From the NCBI GenBank assembly GCA_031431125.1, contig JANPCX010000061.1:1-64000 (forward strand): a DNA stretch of 64,000 nucleotides. The letters run 5' to 3'. This stretch comes from JANPCX01 sp031431125 (lineage in GTDB: Bacteria; Pseudomonadota; Gammaproteobacteria; Burkholderiales; Burkholderiaceae_C). Of the stretch, positions 8,446-16,756 are shown one piece after another; position 1 is the stretch's first letter, and the number at the start of each line of letters is the position of its first letter. The notes under the pieces are model-generated. The model did not search any database. It was not told the DNA's origin and saw only the letters and a program-made list of their open reading frames with translations. The translations under genes were made by a program, and so were the position numbers.

Positions 8446-9055
8446 GATGCCACACCTCGCGCATCAACTGCAGCATCTGTCGCATGGCGATGGCGCGGTG
8501 GCTGTGCGCATTTTTCTGTGCAGCGCTGAGTTCTGCCACGCTCAAACCCAGTGTTGGAACAAAGACCAGCGGGTCGTAACCAAAACCGCCCTGCCCTCTG
8601 GGCTCATAGAGAAGCTCGGCGGACCAGCGGCCGACTGCGATCAACGGCTCTGGATCCTCTGCGCTGCGCACCGCCACCAAAACGCTGATGAAACGCGCAC
8701 TGCGCTGCTTTTGGCCTTGCATTTGCTGCAGGAGCACGGCGTTATTGGCTTCGTCACTTTTGGCTTGGCCGAACAAGGTGGCGTAACGTGCAGACAGCAC
8801 TCCGGGCGCACCTTGCAGCGCGTCCACGCAAAGCCCGGAATCGTCCGCGATGGCCGCACCAGCACTGGCCTGCGCCGCATGACGCGCTTTGGCCAACGCA
8901 TTCTCGACAAAGGTGGGATGCGGTTCTTCGGCTTCAGCAATACCCAAGCTGCCTTGGGAAATCAAACTCAATCCCAGCGGCGAGAGCAGCGACTGCAACT
9001 CGGTGAGTTTGTGGGCGTTATTGGACGCCAGAACCAACTTCATGCCCACCGTCAT
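8438..9055 (-). CDS. rdgB: dITP/XTP pyrophosphatase RdgB
   Basis: A 205-residue Ham1/RdgB nucleotide-sanitising enzyme that hydrolyses non-canonical purine triphosphates (XTP, dITP, ITP) to monophosphates. Signatures: LVLASNNAHKLTEL at the N-terminus, PTFVENALAKARHA, ADDSGLCVDALQGAPGVLSARYA, and GFGYDPLVFVP. Start overlaps the rph stop by 4 bp (ATGA); an internal Met5 is an alternative. The rph-rdgB-hemW order is widely conserved in betaproteobacteria. Confidence 0.96.
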   Translation of the reverse strand: MTVGMKLVLASNNAHKLTELQSLLSPLGLSLISQGSLGIAEAEEPHPTFVENALAKARHAAQASAGAAIADDSGLCVDALQGAPGVLSARYATLFGQAKSDEANNAVLLQQMQGQKQRSARFISVLVAVRSAEDPEPLIAVGRWSAELLYEPRGQGGFGYDPLVFVPTLGLSVAELSAAQKNAHSHRAIAMRQMLQLMREVWHLG

Positions 9056-9780
9056 GCAAGGGCCAAGGCTTTCGTTTGCAAAGCCACGAGCTCGTTGATG
9101 CCTTTGCTCGCCAAGGAAAGAAGTTCATTCATTTCATCGCGCGAGAAAGCAGCACCTTCGGCCGTGCCCTGCACCTCCACAAAACCGCCGCTGGCCGTCA
9201 TCACGACATTCATGTCGGTGTCGCAAGCGGAGTCCTCGACGTACTCCAAATCGAGCAAGGGTGTTCCTTGAACGATGCCCACCGAGACCGCGGCCACGGC
9301 CTGTCGTATCGGGGAGGCTTTCAGCTTGCCCTGAGCGATGAGCCAAGTCACGGCATCATGGGCTGCCACATAGGCGCCTGTGATGGCTGCGGTGCGGGTG
9401 CCACCGTCGGCTTGAAGCACATCGCAATCCAGCGAAATGGTGCGTTCACCCAAGGCGTCCAGATCGAACACGCAGCGCAGAGACCGTCCAATGAGGCGCT
9501 GAATTTCCTGGGTGCGGCCACTTTGTTTGCCCTTGGCCGCCTCGCGGTCACTGCGCGTGTGCGTGGCACGCGGCAACATGCCGTATTCAGCCGTCACCCA
9601 GCCCGAACCACTGCCACGTCGGTGCGGCGGTACCTTTTCTTCGACCGACGCCGTGCAAAGCACCTGGGTGTCGCCGAAAGCCACCAAGACCGAGCCCTCG
9701 GCATGTTTGGTGTAGTGGCGGGAAATGGCTATCGGACGCAAAGCGTCCGCAGCACGGGCTTGCGTGCGGATGAACAACAT
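9052..9780 (-). CDS. rph: Ribonuclease PH
   Basis: A 242-residue phosphorolytic 3'-to-5' exoribonuclease that trims tRNA 3' ends. Family features are FIRTQARAADALRPI at the N-terminus, GWVTAEYGMLPRATHTR, RTQEIQRLIGRSLR, LDCDVLQADGGTRTAAITGA, and the C-terminal AEGAAFSRDEMNELLSLA. Length is typical. It follows the PP2C gene by 11 bp on the same strand and is translationally coupled to rdgB. Confidence 0.97.
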   Translation of the reverse strand: MLFIRTQARAADALRPIAISRHYTKHAEGSVLVAFGDTQVLCTASVEEKVPPHRRGSGSGWVTAEYGMLPRATHTRSDREAAKGKQSGRTQEIQRLIGRSLRCVFDLDALGERTISLDCDVLQADGGTRTAAITGAYVAAHDAVTWLIAQGKLKASPIRQAVAAVSVGIVQGTPLLDLEYVEDSACDTDMNVVMTASGGFVEVQGTAEGAAFSRDEMNELLSLASKGINELVALQTKALALA

Positions 9781-9791
9781 GGGACTGAACC

Positions 9792-10706
9792 TTATGGTTT
9801 ACGTTGGGCAGACGAGCGCCGAATGGCCTCGTTGATTTCTTTGATCGAGCGCTCGATTTCAGCGTCGTCCAGCTCGTCTTGGGCGTCGGAGCCCAAGACA
9901 CTGGCCTGGATGGTGGAGGCGAACACCTCTTCGCCCAGTGCTTCCGTGCTCACACCTTGGCTCTCCAGGTCTTCGGCGGCTTCCCACTCCACCGCCAGCA
10001 CCGAGACGTTGTCACTCTTGGCACCGCCATTGCGCAGCGCCAGCTCCACCAGCTCAGGTACGGACTCGGAAATGATGTTGCGTGAAAGCTGCTCGGTGAT
10101 GATGGCATCACTGACCGTGCCCCACAAACCGTCTGAGCACAGCAGCAACCTGTCGCCAGGTTGCAGTATCAATGGCCCCACCGTGTCCACCACGGGTTTG
10201 CCGGGACTGCCCAGGCAGGTGAACAGCACGTTGCGGTTGAGCTTTTCGCCCATGGGCACGACCTGGTTGAGCGTGTCTTGCAGCTCAGAGTAGGAGTGGT
10301 CGCGGGTACGCGCAATCAGCTTGTCGCCACGCACCCAGTAAAGACGTGAATCGCCGCAATGCGCCCAATAGGCCTGATTGCCTTGCAGCAAACAGGCCAC
10401 CAAGGTGGTGCGCGGCGTGTCGATCAGGGCTTTTTGGGTGGCGTAACGAAGCAGCTGGTGGTGACCGGCAATGATGGACTCGTGCAGAAAACGCAGTGGA
10501 TCCGCGAGCTTGGGTTTGCAATCTCGCTGAAACAAAGCCGCCATGGTTTGCAGCGCCAACTGCGACGCCACCTCGCCCTCCGGATGCCCGCCCATGCCGT
10601 CGGCCAGCGCAAACAGACCGGCATCACGGGTGTAGCAATAGCCCATGCGGTCTTCATTTTTCTCACGCCCGCCTTTGCGGCTGATTTGGTAGACGGAAAA
10701 GCGCAT
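9792..10706 (-). CDS. PP2C-type Ser/Thr protein phosphatase
   Basis: A 304-residue metal-dependent (PPM) phosphatase domain (about 1-245) with an acidic C-terminal tail. The metal-binding motifs are intact: ADGMGGHPEGEVAS, HCGDSRLYWVRG, LLLCSDGLWGTV, and GGAKSDNVSVL. It should remove phosphate from Ser/Thr residues, and its natural partner is the kinase encoded 18 bp upstream on the same strand. Tail residues 260-304 (DDAEIERSIKEINEAIRRSS) look helical. Start ATG 10706. Confidence 0.92.
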   Translation of the reverse strand: MRFSVYQISRKGGREKNEDRMGYCYTRDAGLFALADGMGGHPEGEVASQLALQTMAALFQRDCKPKLADPLRFLHESIIAGHHQLLRYATQKALIDTPRTTLVACLLQGNQAYWAHCGDSRLYWVRGDKLIARTRDHSYSELQDTLNQVVPMGEKLNRNVLFTCLGSPGKPVVDTVGPLILQPGDRLLLCSDGLWGTVSDAIITEQLSRNIISESVPELVELALRNGGAKSDNVSVLAVEWEAAEDLESQGVSTEALGEEVFASTIQASVLGSDAQDELDDAEIERSIKEINEAIRRSSAQRKP

Positions 10707-10724
10707 GCGTCTTCTCTTGGGTTA

Positions 10725-11693
10725 TCAGCTTTTTGCGCTGGCGGTGAGGTTTTCCAACTGCAGCTTCAGACGTTCGCTGAAACTGAGTTTGGTGTAACGG
10801 CGCTCTGTTTCACGCGCCAATTCTTTTTGCAAGGCAAAAACACTTTGTGGGCGAGACAAGGGATCGAGCGACATGCACCACTCGGTGACTTCGATCAAAT
10901 TGTCAGAGTAAACATTTCGCAGTCTGGACAAACTCAAGGCCAGGCGGTCTTTTTCAATCCGCTGAGGGGCATCGTTGGGCGGGTAGCCTTGCATACAGGC
11001 ATAAATACAAGCACCAATCGCGTAGATGTCTGTCCAAGGCCCCAGTGTGCCATCGCGGCGGTACATCTCGGGGGCGGCAAACCCCGGCGTGTACATCGGG
11101 CGAATGAAGTTGCCTTCTTTGCTCAATACTTCACGTGCGGCGCCGAAGTCGAGCAACACCGCTTTGTTGTCGTTGGTGATGAAAATATTGGCGGGTTTGA
11201 TGTCCAGGTGCAACATTTTGTGCTGATGCACGATGCGCAAGCCACGCAGAATTTCATCGAACAGCGACCGGATGGTGGACTCGCGGAACACCTTGTCGCG
11301 TTTCATGTCGCGTGCGGTGACGATGAAGTCTTGCAAGGTATCACCCTGCAAATAATTCATCACCATGTAAACGGTTTCGTTTTCGCGGAAGAAGTTCAGC
11401 ACCGACACCACACTCGGGTGTGAGATTTGAGCGAGGGAGCGGCCCTCCTCAAAGAAGCTCTTCAAACCCAAACGGTAAAGCGGCTGCTTTTCAGGCTTGA
11501 TTCGCGGGGTTAACTCGCCCGGCGACCGCTCGGCCAACGAAGCCGGGAGGTATTCTTTGACCGCGACCAAATGGCGATCGGCATCCTCTGCCAGATACAC
11601 CACACCGAAACCACCGGCTGCCAGCTTTTTAATGACCTGGTAGCCGCCCACGACGGTGCCTGAGGGCAACGGAGCGGGTTTGGGCTTTGACAT
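10725..11693 (-). CDS. Hanks-type Ser/Thr protein kinase
   Basis: A 322-residue cytoplasmic kinase with no transmembrane or PASTA region. It has the glycine loop LAAGGFGVVYLAED, the catalytic lysine in VAVKEYLPA, the catalytic loop HLDIKPANIFI, DFGAAREVLS, and AAPEMYRRDG. The catalytic loop reads HLD rather than HRD, so this is a non-RD kinase and may not need activation-loop phosphorylation. The ATG at 11693 leaves 20 bp to the divergent yicC start; upstream in-frame codons would invade yicC. Kinase and phosphatase form a pair feeding into rph-rdgB-hemW. Substrates are unknown. Confidence 0.92.
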   Translation of the reverse strand: MSKPKPAPLPSGTVVGGYQVIKKLAAGGFGVVYLAEDADRHLVAVKEYLPASLAERSPGELTPRIKPEKQPLYRLGLKSFFEEGRSLAQISHPSVVSVLNFFRENETVYMVMNYLQGDTLQDFIVTARDMKRDKVFRESTIRSLFDEILRGLRIVHQHKMLHLDIKPANIFITNDNKAVLLDFGAAREVLSKEGNFIRPMYTPGFAAPEMYRRDGTLGPWTDIYAIGACIYACMQGYPPNDAPQRIEKDRLALSLSRLRNVYSDNLIEVTEWCMSLDPLSRPQSVFALQKELARETERRYTKLSFSERLKLQLENLTASAKS

Positions 11694-11713
11694 AATCGGG
11701 ATTTGGATGGGCA

Positions 11714-12658
11714 ATGAGTTCAATGGCAGTCTACAGCATGACCGGCTATGCCGGTGCCTCCGCCAGCCTCGGCTCGGCACCGGATTCAGACGCAGAGGGT
11801 GAGACCTTATCCAAGGCCCACGCTACAGGCAGCATCAATATCGAGCTGCGTTCGGTGAACAGCCGATTCCTGGATTTGGTGTTGCGTTTGCCAGACGAAT
11901 TGCGTGGCCTGGAGCCCGCACTGCGCGAATTGGTCACCCAGTCTTTCAAGCGCGGCAAGATCGAGTTTCGTTTGTCCAGCAGCCAGCAAAACGAGTCGTC
12001 ATGGCCCCAACCACAGGCCGAGCAGTTGATGCGGCTGGCCAACCTGCAAAACACGGTTGTCAGTTGGCTGCCCCAAGCACGGCCTTTGTCAGTCAATGAA
12101 GTGATGCAGTGGTGCAAAGGCGCAACCATCACCGAACGGCTCGACGAAGTGGCGCTGCAAGCGGCCAAACAGGCGGTGGCAGGCCTGATGCAGGCCCGGG
12201 CGCGGGAAGGCGAACGTTTGGTGCAAGTGCTGCAAGAACGCATCGCTCGCCTGCACGAACTGGCGGCACAAGCCGAACCCTTGGTGCCCATCGTGGTTCA
12301 GAAACAGCAACAGCGGTTCTTGGATCGCTGGCAAGAGGCCTTGACTGCGACCGATGCGGCCCACACCGTGGCGCCCGAAGCGTTGAAGGAAAGAGCACTG
12401 AATGAAGCCGCCGCCTTTGCCATCCGAATTGATGTGGCTGAAGAGCTGGCCCGGCTGCGTTCGCACTTGGACGAGATCGCTCGCTTGTTGAAAAAGGGTG
12501 GCGAAGTTGGCAAACGGCTGGACTTTTTGATCCAAGAGCTGCTTCGCGAGGCCAACACGCTGGGCTCGAAAGCGGCATCATTGGAGCTGACCAATGTGTC
12601 GGTGGAAATGAAAGTAGCCATCGAACAAATGCGCGAGCAAGTGCAGAACTTGGAGTAG
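11714..12658 (+). CDS. yicC: YicC-family endoribonuclease
   Basis: A 314-residue YicC/YloC protein, a family with endoribonuclease activity reported in E. coli. The N-terminal signature YSMTGYA is followed by a non-conserved insert (about residues 15-35), then INIELRSVNSRFLDLVLRLP and the C-terminal LDFLIQELLREANTLGSKA. Start ATG 11714 (MSSMAVYS) or 11723 (MAVYS). It heads the rightward yicC-gmk-rpoZ-spoT group, of which yicC-gmk is a frequent neighbour pair. Confidence 0.93.
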   Translation: MSSMAVYSMTGYAGASASLGSAPDSDAEGETLSKAHATGSINIELRSVNSRFLDLVLRLPDELRGLEPALRELVTQSFKRGKIEFRLSSSQQNESSWPQPQAEQLMRLANLQNTVVSWLPQARPLSVNEVMQWCKGATITERLDEVALQAAKQAVAGLMQARAREGERLVQVLQERIARLHELAAQAEPLVPIVVQKQQQRFLDRWQEALTATDAAHTVAPEALKERALNEAAAFAIRIDVAEELARLRSHLDEIARLLKKGGEVGKRLDFLIQELLREANTLGSKAASLELTNVSVEMKVAIEQMREQVQNLE

Positions 12659-12661
12659 CAC

Positions 12662-13354
12662 GTGGCCTCTGTTGACAAACCACTTGGCACGACGCCCGGC
12701 AAACTGCCGGGTAACCCAATGCAGCCATCGACGACGGACTACCCGGGCAACCTCTTCGTCGTGGCCGCACCGAGTGGCACGGGCAAGTCCAGCCTCGTTA
12801 ACGCGCTGTTGGAACTGGACTCGCACTTGGCAGTGTCAATTTCGCACACCACCCGCGCGCCGAGGGGACAGGAGCAAAACGACAGGGAATACCACTTCAT
12901 TGACGAGGCCAGCTTCCGCCAGAAAATCGCGGACGGGGATTTTCTCGAATGGGCCGAGGTGCACGGGAATCTGTACGGCACCTCCAGGGCAGCGATCGAG
13001 GAACGTATCGCGGGAGGCCAAGACGTTGTGCTTGAAATTGATTGGCAAGGCGCACTGCAAATCAAACGCATCTTCCCCAACGCCGTTCTCATCTTCATTT
13101 TGCCGCCCAGCTGGGATGAGTTGGCCCAGCGCCTGAACCGGCGCGGCGAAGACAAACCCGAGGTGATCGCTCAACGCTTGCGCAACGCCCGCAACGAAGT
13201 GGCCCAGGCGGAACACTTCGACTTCGTTATAATCAACAGCTTGTTCGAGGCGGCGCTTTTCGACTTGAAAACTGTTGTTCACTCGCAGCGTCTGAAATAC
13301 CGAGCCCAAGAGCGCAGCAAACCCAGCGTTTTTGGTGCGCTCAACCTGAACTGA
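12662..13354 (+). CDS. gmk: Guanylate kinase
   Basis: Guanylate kinase phosphorylates GMP to GDP. The P-loop is APSGTGKSSL, with SISHTTRAPRGQE and YHFIDEASF, and the GMP-binding DGDFLEWAEVHGNLYGT. Two starts are plausible: the GTG at 12662, with TTGGAG 6-7 bases upstream, gives 230 residues; the ATG at 12719 gives the family-usual 211 but has a poor ribosome site. It sits 3 bp after yicC and upstream of rpoZ. Confidence 0.96.
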   Translation: MASVDKPLGTTPGKLPGNPMQPSTTDYPGNLFVVAAPSGTGKSSLVNALLELDSHLAVSISHTTRAPRGQEQNDREYHFIDEASFRQKIADGDFLEWAEVHGNLYGTSRAAIEERIAGGQDVVLEIDWQGALQIKRIFPNAVLIFILPPSWDELAQRLNRRGEDKPEVIAQRLRNARNEVAQAEHFDFVIINSLFEAALFDLKTVVHSQRLKYRAQERSKPSVFGALNLN

Positions 13355-13384
13355 CGTTCTGCTTTTCCCCTTTTTGGAGTCCGT

Positions 13385-13588
13385 ATGGCACGCATCACCG
13401 TTGAAGACTGCTTGACAAAAATCCCCAACCGTTTCCAACTGGTTTTGGCCGCCACCTACCGTGCACGCATGCTGAGCCAGGGCCATGCGCCCAAGATCGA
13501 CACCAAAAATAAACCCGGTGTCACGGCTTTGCGCGAAATTGCCGCAGGTGAAGTGGGCATTGAAATGCTGCGCAAGGTTCCGGTCTAA
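13385..13588 (+). CDS. rpoZ: RNA polymerase omega subunit
   Basis: A 67-residue omega subunit, which helps RNA polymerase assembly and forms part of the ppGpp-binding site. MARITVEDCLTKIPNRFQLV is the canonical N-terminus, and KPGVTALREIAAGEVG follows. TTGGAG precedes the ATG. The gmk-rpoZ-spoT order is conserved in proteobacteria. A strong terminator follows. Confidence 0.98.
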   Translation: MARITVEDCLTKIPNRFQLVLAATYRARMLSQGHAPKIDTKNKPGVTALREIAAGEVGIEMLRKVPV

Positions 13589-13607
13589 GGACGGTGTTTC
13601 GCACGCA

Positions 13608-13635
13608 AAAAAAGCGGCCCACGGGCCGCTTTTTT
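13608..13635 (+). terminator. Rho-independent terminator after rpoZ
   Basis: GCGGCC (13614-13619) pairs with GGCCGC (13624-13629) across a 4-base loop. It is preceded by an A-run and followed by six T residues (13630-13635), so it could also serve weakly on the opposite strand. It separates rpoZ from spoT. Confidence 0.9.
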
Positions 13636-13713
13636 GTTGACCGGCGTCGCATCAGTGACTGCACGAAAGCCGTTCTCGTGATGACGGTACTGAATCCGAG
13701 ATAAATTCGAGGG

Positions 13714-15996
13714 ATGCGCGCACGTACTGCCAACCTGATGAACGACATCCGCGAGAAGGCCAAAGCGGCCGCTCGGGGACTGTTGCGCACGGCACCCGTA
13801 CAAGAAGCGGAAGCAGCGTCGTTTGACGCGCTGACCCACAAACTCAACTACCTGGAAAGCGCCGAGATTCGCCTGGTGCGCGAGGCCTATCGTTTTGCCG
13901 ACGAGGCCCATTTGGGCCAGTTTCGCGCCAGCGGCGAACCCTATATCACCCACCCCATCGCCGTCGCAGGTCTGTGCGCCGATTGGAAACTTGACGCCCA
14001 AGCCATCATGGCCGCGTTGATGCACGATGCCATGGAAGACTGCGGCATCACCAAAGCGGAGTTGATTGAGCGCTTTGGAGCGCCCACAGCCGAGTTGGTC
14101 GACGGGCTGACCAAACTCGACAAACTCCAGTTCTCGACCAGGGAAGAAGGCCAGGCCGAGAGCTTTAGAAAAATGCTCTTGGCCATGGCCCGGGACGTGC
14201 GGGTGATTCTGATCAAGCTGGCCGACAGGCTCCACAACATGCGCACCATGAGCGCCGTGCTGGCCAGCAAACGCGCCCGAATTGCCCGGGAAACGCTGGA
14301 CATCTACGCCCCCATCGCACACCGCCTGGGCCTGAATCAGATCTACCGCGAGTTGCAAGACTTGGCTTTCGCCCACTTGCAACCATGGCGGCAAGCGGCG
14401 CTGGCCAAAGCCGTGCTCAAGGCGCGAGGTTATCGACGGGACATCGTCGAGCGCATACAAACCGACGTCACCCGCACTTTTTCTCAGGCCAAACTTGCCG
14501 TGCAAGTTTTTGGGCGGGAAAAGACAATGTTTTCCATCTACAAAAAAATGCGCGCCAAACGCCTGAGCTTCGCCCAGGTCAACGATGTGTTTGGTTTTCG
14601 TATTGTGGTGGGCACGCCCACCGAGTGTTATGTGGCCATGGGGATCCTGCACCAGTTGTACAAACCCGTTCCGGGACGCTTCAAGGACTACATTGCCATT
14701 CCCAAGGCCAACGGCTACCAGTCGCTGCACACCACGCTGGTGAGCCCCTTGGGCACCGCGGTCGAGTTTCAGATTCGCACGGAGCCGATGCACGCCGTTG
14801 CCGAAAGTGGAATCGCCGCCCATTGGCTCTACAAAACCAAGGGCAAAGGTGCGATGCAGGTTCAAGATGCACAGCGCCTCAGCGCCATGTGGTTGCAGTC
14901 GCTGGTGGACATTCAAAACGAAACCGGCGACGCCAACGAGTTCTTGGAACACGTCAAGATCGACCTCTTTCCCGACGCGGTCTACGTCTTCACCCCGAAG
15001 TCAAAAATACTCGCGTTGCCGCGCGGGGCCACCCCTGTCGATTTCGCCTACGCAATTCACTCTGACGTTGGCGACCACTGCGTGGCGGCCAAGGTCAACG
15101 GCGAGCCCGTGGCCCTGCGCACCGAGTTGCGCAGCGGGGATGTGGTGGAAATCGTGAGCACGCCCAACGCACGCCCCAATCCTGCGTGGCTCAACTTCGT
15201 TCGCACCGGCCGGGCGCGATCCAAGATTCGCCACTACCTCAAAACCATGGAGCAAGACGAGTCGCAAGAGCTGGGCGAGCGTATGTTGGCCCAAGCGCTG
15301 CGCAACGAGGGCTTGGCCTTGCCTGCGGACGACGAAAGCGGCCAAGCCGTCTGGCAACAACTCACGCGGTGGAGTGACAGCCGCAACCGAGGCGAGTTGC
15401 TGACCGACATTGGCTTAGGGAAAAAAATTGCGGCCATTGTGGCCAAACAGCTGGTGCGGCTGCTGGCTGAACAAGGCACTCGGCCCGACGCTTTGACCTT
15501 GAGCATGGGCCGCTACGCGACCGCCGACGAGAGCACCCCCGGCCAAGGCCTGGTGCAAATTGACGGCAGCGAGGGTGCTTCGGTCAAATTTGCCAGCTGT
15601 TGCCATCCAATCCCGGGCGACAGCATTCAAGGTTATTTGGGCCGAGGTGAAGGCCTTCTGATTCACCGCACCGAATGCAGCGTTGGAAAACGTCTGTTTG
15701 TGCGTGACCAAGAGCATTTCATGGCAGTAGAGTGGGGAGAACAGCCGGTTCGCGCCTTCGAAGCGGGCATCTCTCTCTTGGTACAAAACGGCAAAGGCGT
15801 CCTGGCCAAAGTGGCTGCGGCAGTGGCCCACGCAGAGGCAGACATCGCGCACATCGAAATGGGCAACGACCCACGTGCGGAGTCAACAGAGATCAAGGTA
15901 TTGGTCAGTGTGCGCGACCGACTGCACCTGGCCGAGGTCATGCGCATCCTCAAACGCACAGCACCTGTGATGCGAGTCGCCCGACAGAAGTCTTGA
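13714..15996 (+). CDS. spoT: Bifunctional (p)ppGpp synthetase/hydrolase
   Basis: A 760-residue RelA/SpoT homologue controlling the stringent-response alarmone. An intact HD hydrolase domain (about 60-210, with MHDAMEDCGIT) is followed by the synthetase domain (about 255-375, FSIYKKMRAKRLSF, RFKDYIAIPKANGYQSLHTT), the TGS domain (VFTPKSKILALPRGATPVDF), a C-terminal zinc-finger-like segment (KFASCCHPIPGD), and an ACT domain at the end. The intact HD motif supports hydrolase activity. Start ATG 13714 or the internal ATG at 13738. It follows gmk-rpoZ but lies behind the rpoZ terminator, so it probably has its own promoter. Confidence 0.96.
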   Translation: MRARTANLMNDIREKAKAAARGLLRTAPVQEAEAASFDALTHKLNYLESAEIRLVREAYRFADEAHLGQFRASGEPYITHPIAVAGLCADWKLDAQAIMAALMHDAMEDCGITKAELIERFGAPTAELVDGLTKLDKLQFSTREEGQAESFRKMLLAMARDVRVILIKLADRLHNMRTMSAVLASKRARIARETLDIYAPIAHRLGLNQIYRELQDLAFAHLQPWRQAALAKAVLKARGYRRDIVERIQTDVTRTFSQAKLAVQVFGREKTMFSIYKKMRAKRLSFAQVNDVFGFRIVVGTPTECYVAMGILHQLYKPVPGRFKDYIAIPKANGYQSLHTTLVSPLGTAVEFQIRTEPMHAVAESGIAAHWLYKTKGKGAMQVQDAQRLSAMWLQSLVDIQNETGDANEFLEHVKIDLFPDAVYVFTPKSKILALPRGATPVDFAYAIHSDVGDHCVAAKVNGEPVALRTELRSGDVVEIVSTPNARPNPAWLNFVRTGRARSKIRHYLKTMEQDESQELGERMLAQALRNEGLALPADDESGQAVWQQLTRWSDSRNRGELLTDIGLGKKIAAIVAKQLVRLLAEQGTRPDALTLSMGRYATADESTPGQGLVQIDGSEGASVKFASCCHPIPGDSIQGYLGRGEGLLIHRTECSVGKRLFVRDQEHFMAVEWGEQPVRAFEAGISLLVQNGKGVLAKVAAAVAHAEADIAHIEMGNDPRAESTEIKVLVSVRDRLHLAEVMRILKRTAPVMRVARQKS

Positions 15997-16004
15997 CCTC
16001 GGCT

Positions 16005-16583
16005 TCAGACCTGTGATGGGTCGGGAACAGGCGCTGGGTAGCTGACCTCCAACACTTCAATGCGCTGCGGCCCTTTGGGCGTTTGTACCGCCACCTCGTC
16101 ACCCAAGTGGGCTTTGAGCAAAGCGCGAGCGACAGGCGAGATCCAGCTCACTTCGCCCACGCTGCTGTCGGCTTCGTCTATGCCCATGATGGTCAATAAG
16201 GTCTCAACGCCGTCTTCGTTCGCATAACGAACCGTTGCACCGAAAAAAATCTGCGATTTGCCGTGATGCACCGAAGGATCGACGACTTCGGCGACATCCA
16301 AACGTTTGGTCAGAAAACGAATGCGCCGGTCGATTTCCCGCAAGCGTTTTTTGCCATAGAGGTAGTCACCGTTCTCAGAGCGGTCGCCATTTTTCGCGGC
16401 CCAAGAGACCACTTCCACGACCTTGGGACGATCAATGTCCAACAAGGTCAGCAGCTCTGATCGCAGCCGCGTATATCCCGCAGGCGTGATGTAGTTTTTG
16501 GTGCCGGGTGGGATAGGCGGCAACGCGTTGTCGCCGTCTTCGTCGTCACCACCGTCCGATTCTTTGGTGAAAGCCTTGCTCAT
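16005..16583 (-). CDS. greB: Transcription elongation factor GreB
   Basis: A 192-residue GreA/GreB protein that rescues backtracked RNA polymerase by stimulating transcript cleavage. The coiled-coil carries acidic residues (NGDRSENGDYLYGKKRLREIDR), and the FKBP-like C-terminal domain contains SVGEVSWISPVARALLKAHLGD. An N-terminal acidic extension (SDGGDDEDGDNALP) is longer than in E. coli GreB. It is convergent with spoT, 8 bp apart. Confidence 0.94.
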   Translation of the reverse strand: MSKAFTKESDGGDDEDGDNALPPIPPGTKNYITPAGYTRLRSELLTLLDIDRPKVVEVVSWAAKNGDRSENGDYLYGKKRLREIDRRIRFLTKRLDVAEVVDPSVHHGKSQIFFGATVRYANEDGVETLLTIMGIDEADSSVGEVSWISPVARALLKAHLGDEVAVQTPKGPQRIEVLEVSYPAPVPDPSQV

Positions 16584-16679
16584 GAATGCCCCAAGCGCTC
16601 ACACGCTGCTGCGTCGAACGCACAAAGAAAAACAGCCTAGAGCACAAGTCTCTAAGCTGAGTTTCTAGAACCGAAATTC

Positions 16680-16756
16680 TGGTGCGGCTGGCAGGAATCG
16701 AACCCACGACCCCTTGGTTCGTAGCCAAGTACTCTATCCAGCTGAGCTACAGCCGC
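16680..16756 (-). tRNA. tRNA-Arg (anticodon ACG)
   Basis: On the minus strand, GCGGCTG (16756-16750) pairs with CAGCCGC at the 3' side. The anticodon stem CTTGG/CCAAG holds loop CTACGAA, giving anticodon ACG. The T-loop is GGTTCGAAT, and a 3' CCA is encoded (16682-16680). Total 77 nt. Its 5' end overlaps the last 10 bp of hemY, whose TAG stop lies in the acceptor/D-stem region. Confidence 0.97.

Noticed and set aside
13585..14952. 455-residue open frame opposite spoT
   Set aside because: Antisense shadow of a high-GC gene; spoT on the plus strand has complete HD, synthetase, TGS and ACT domains.
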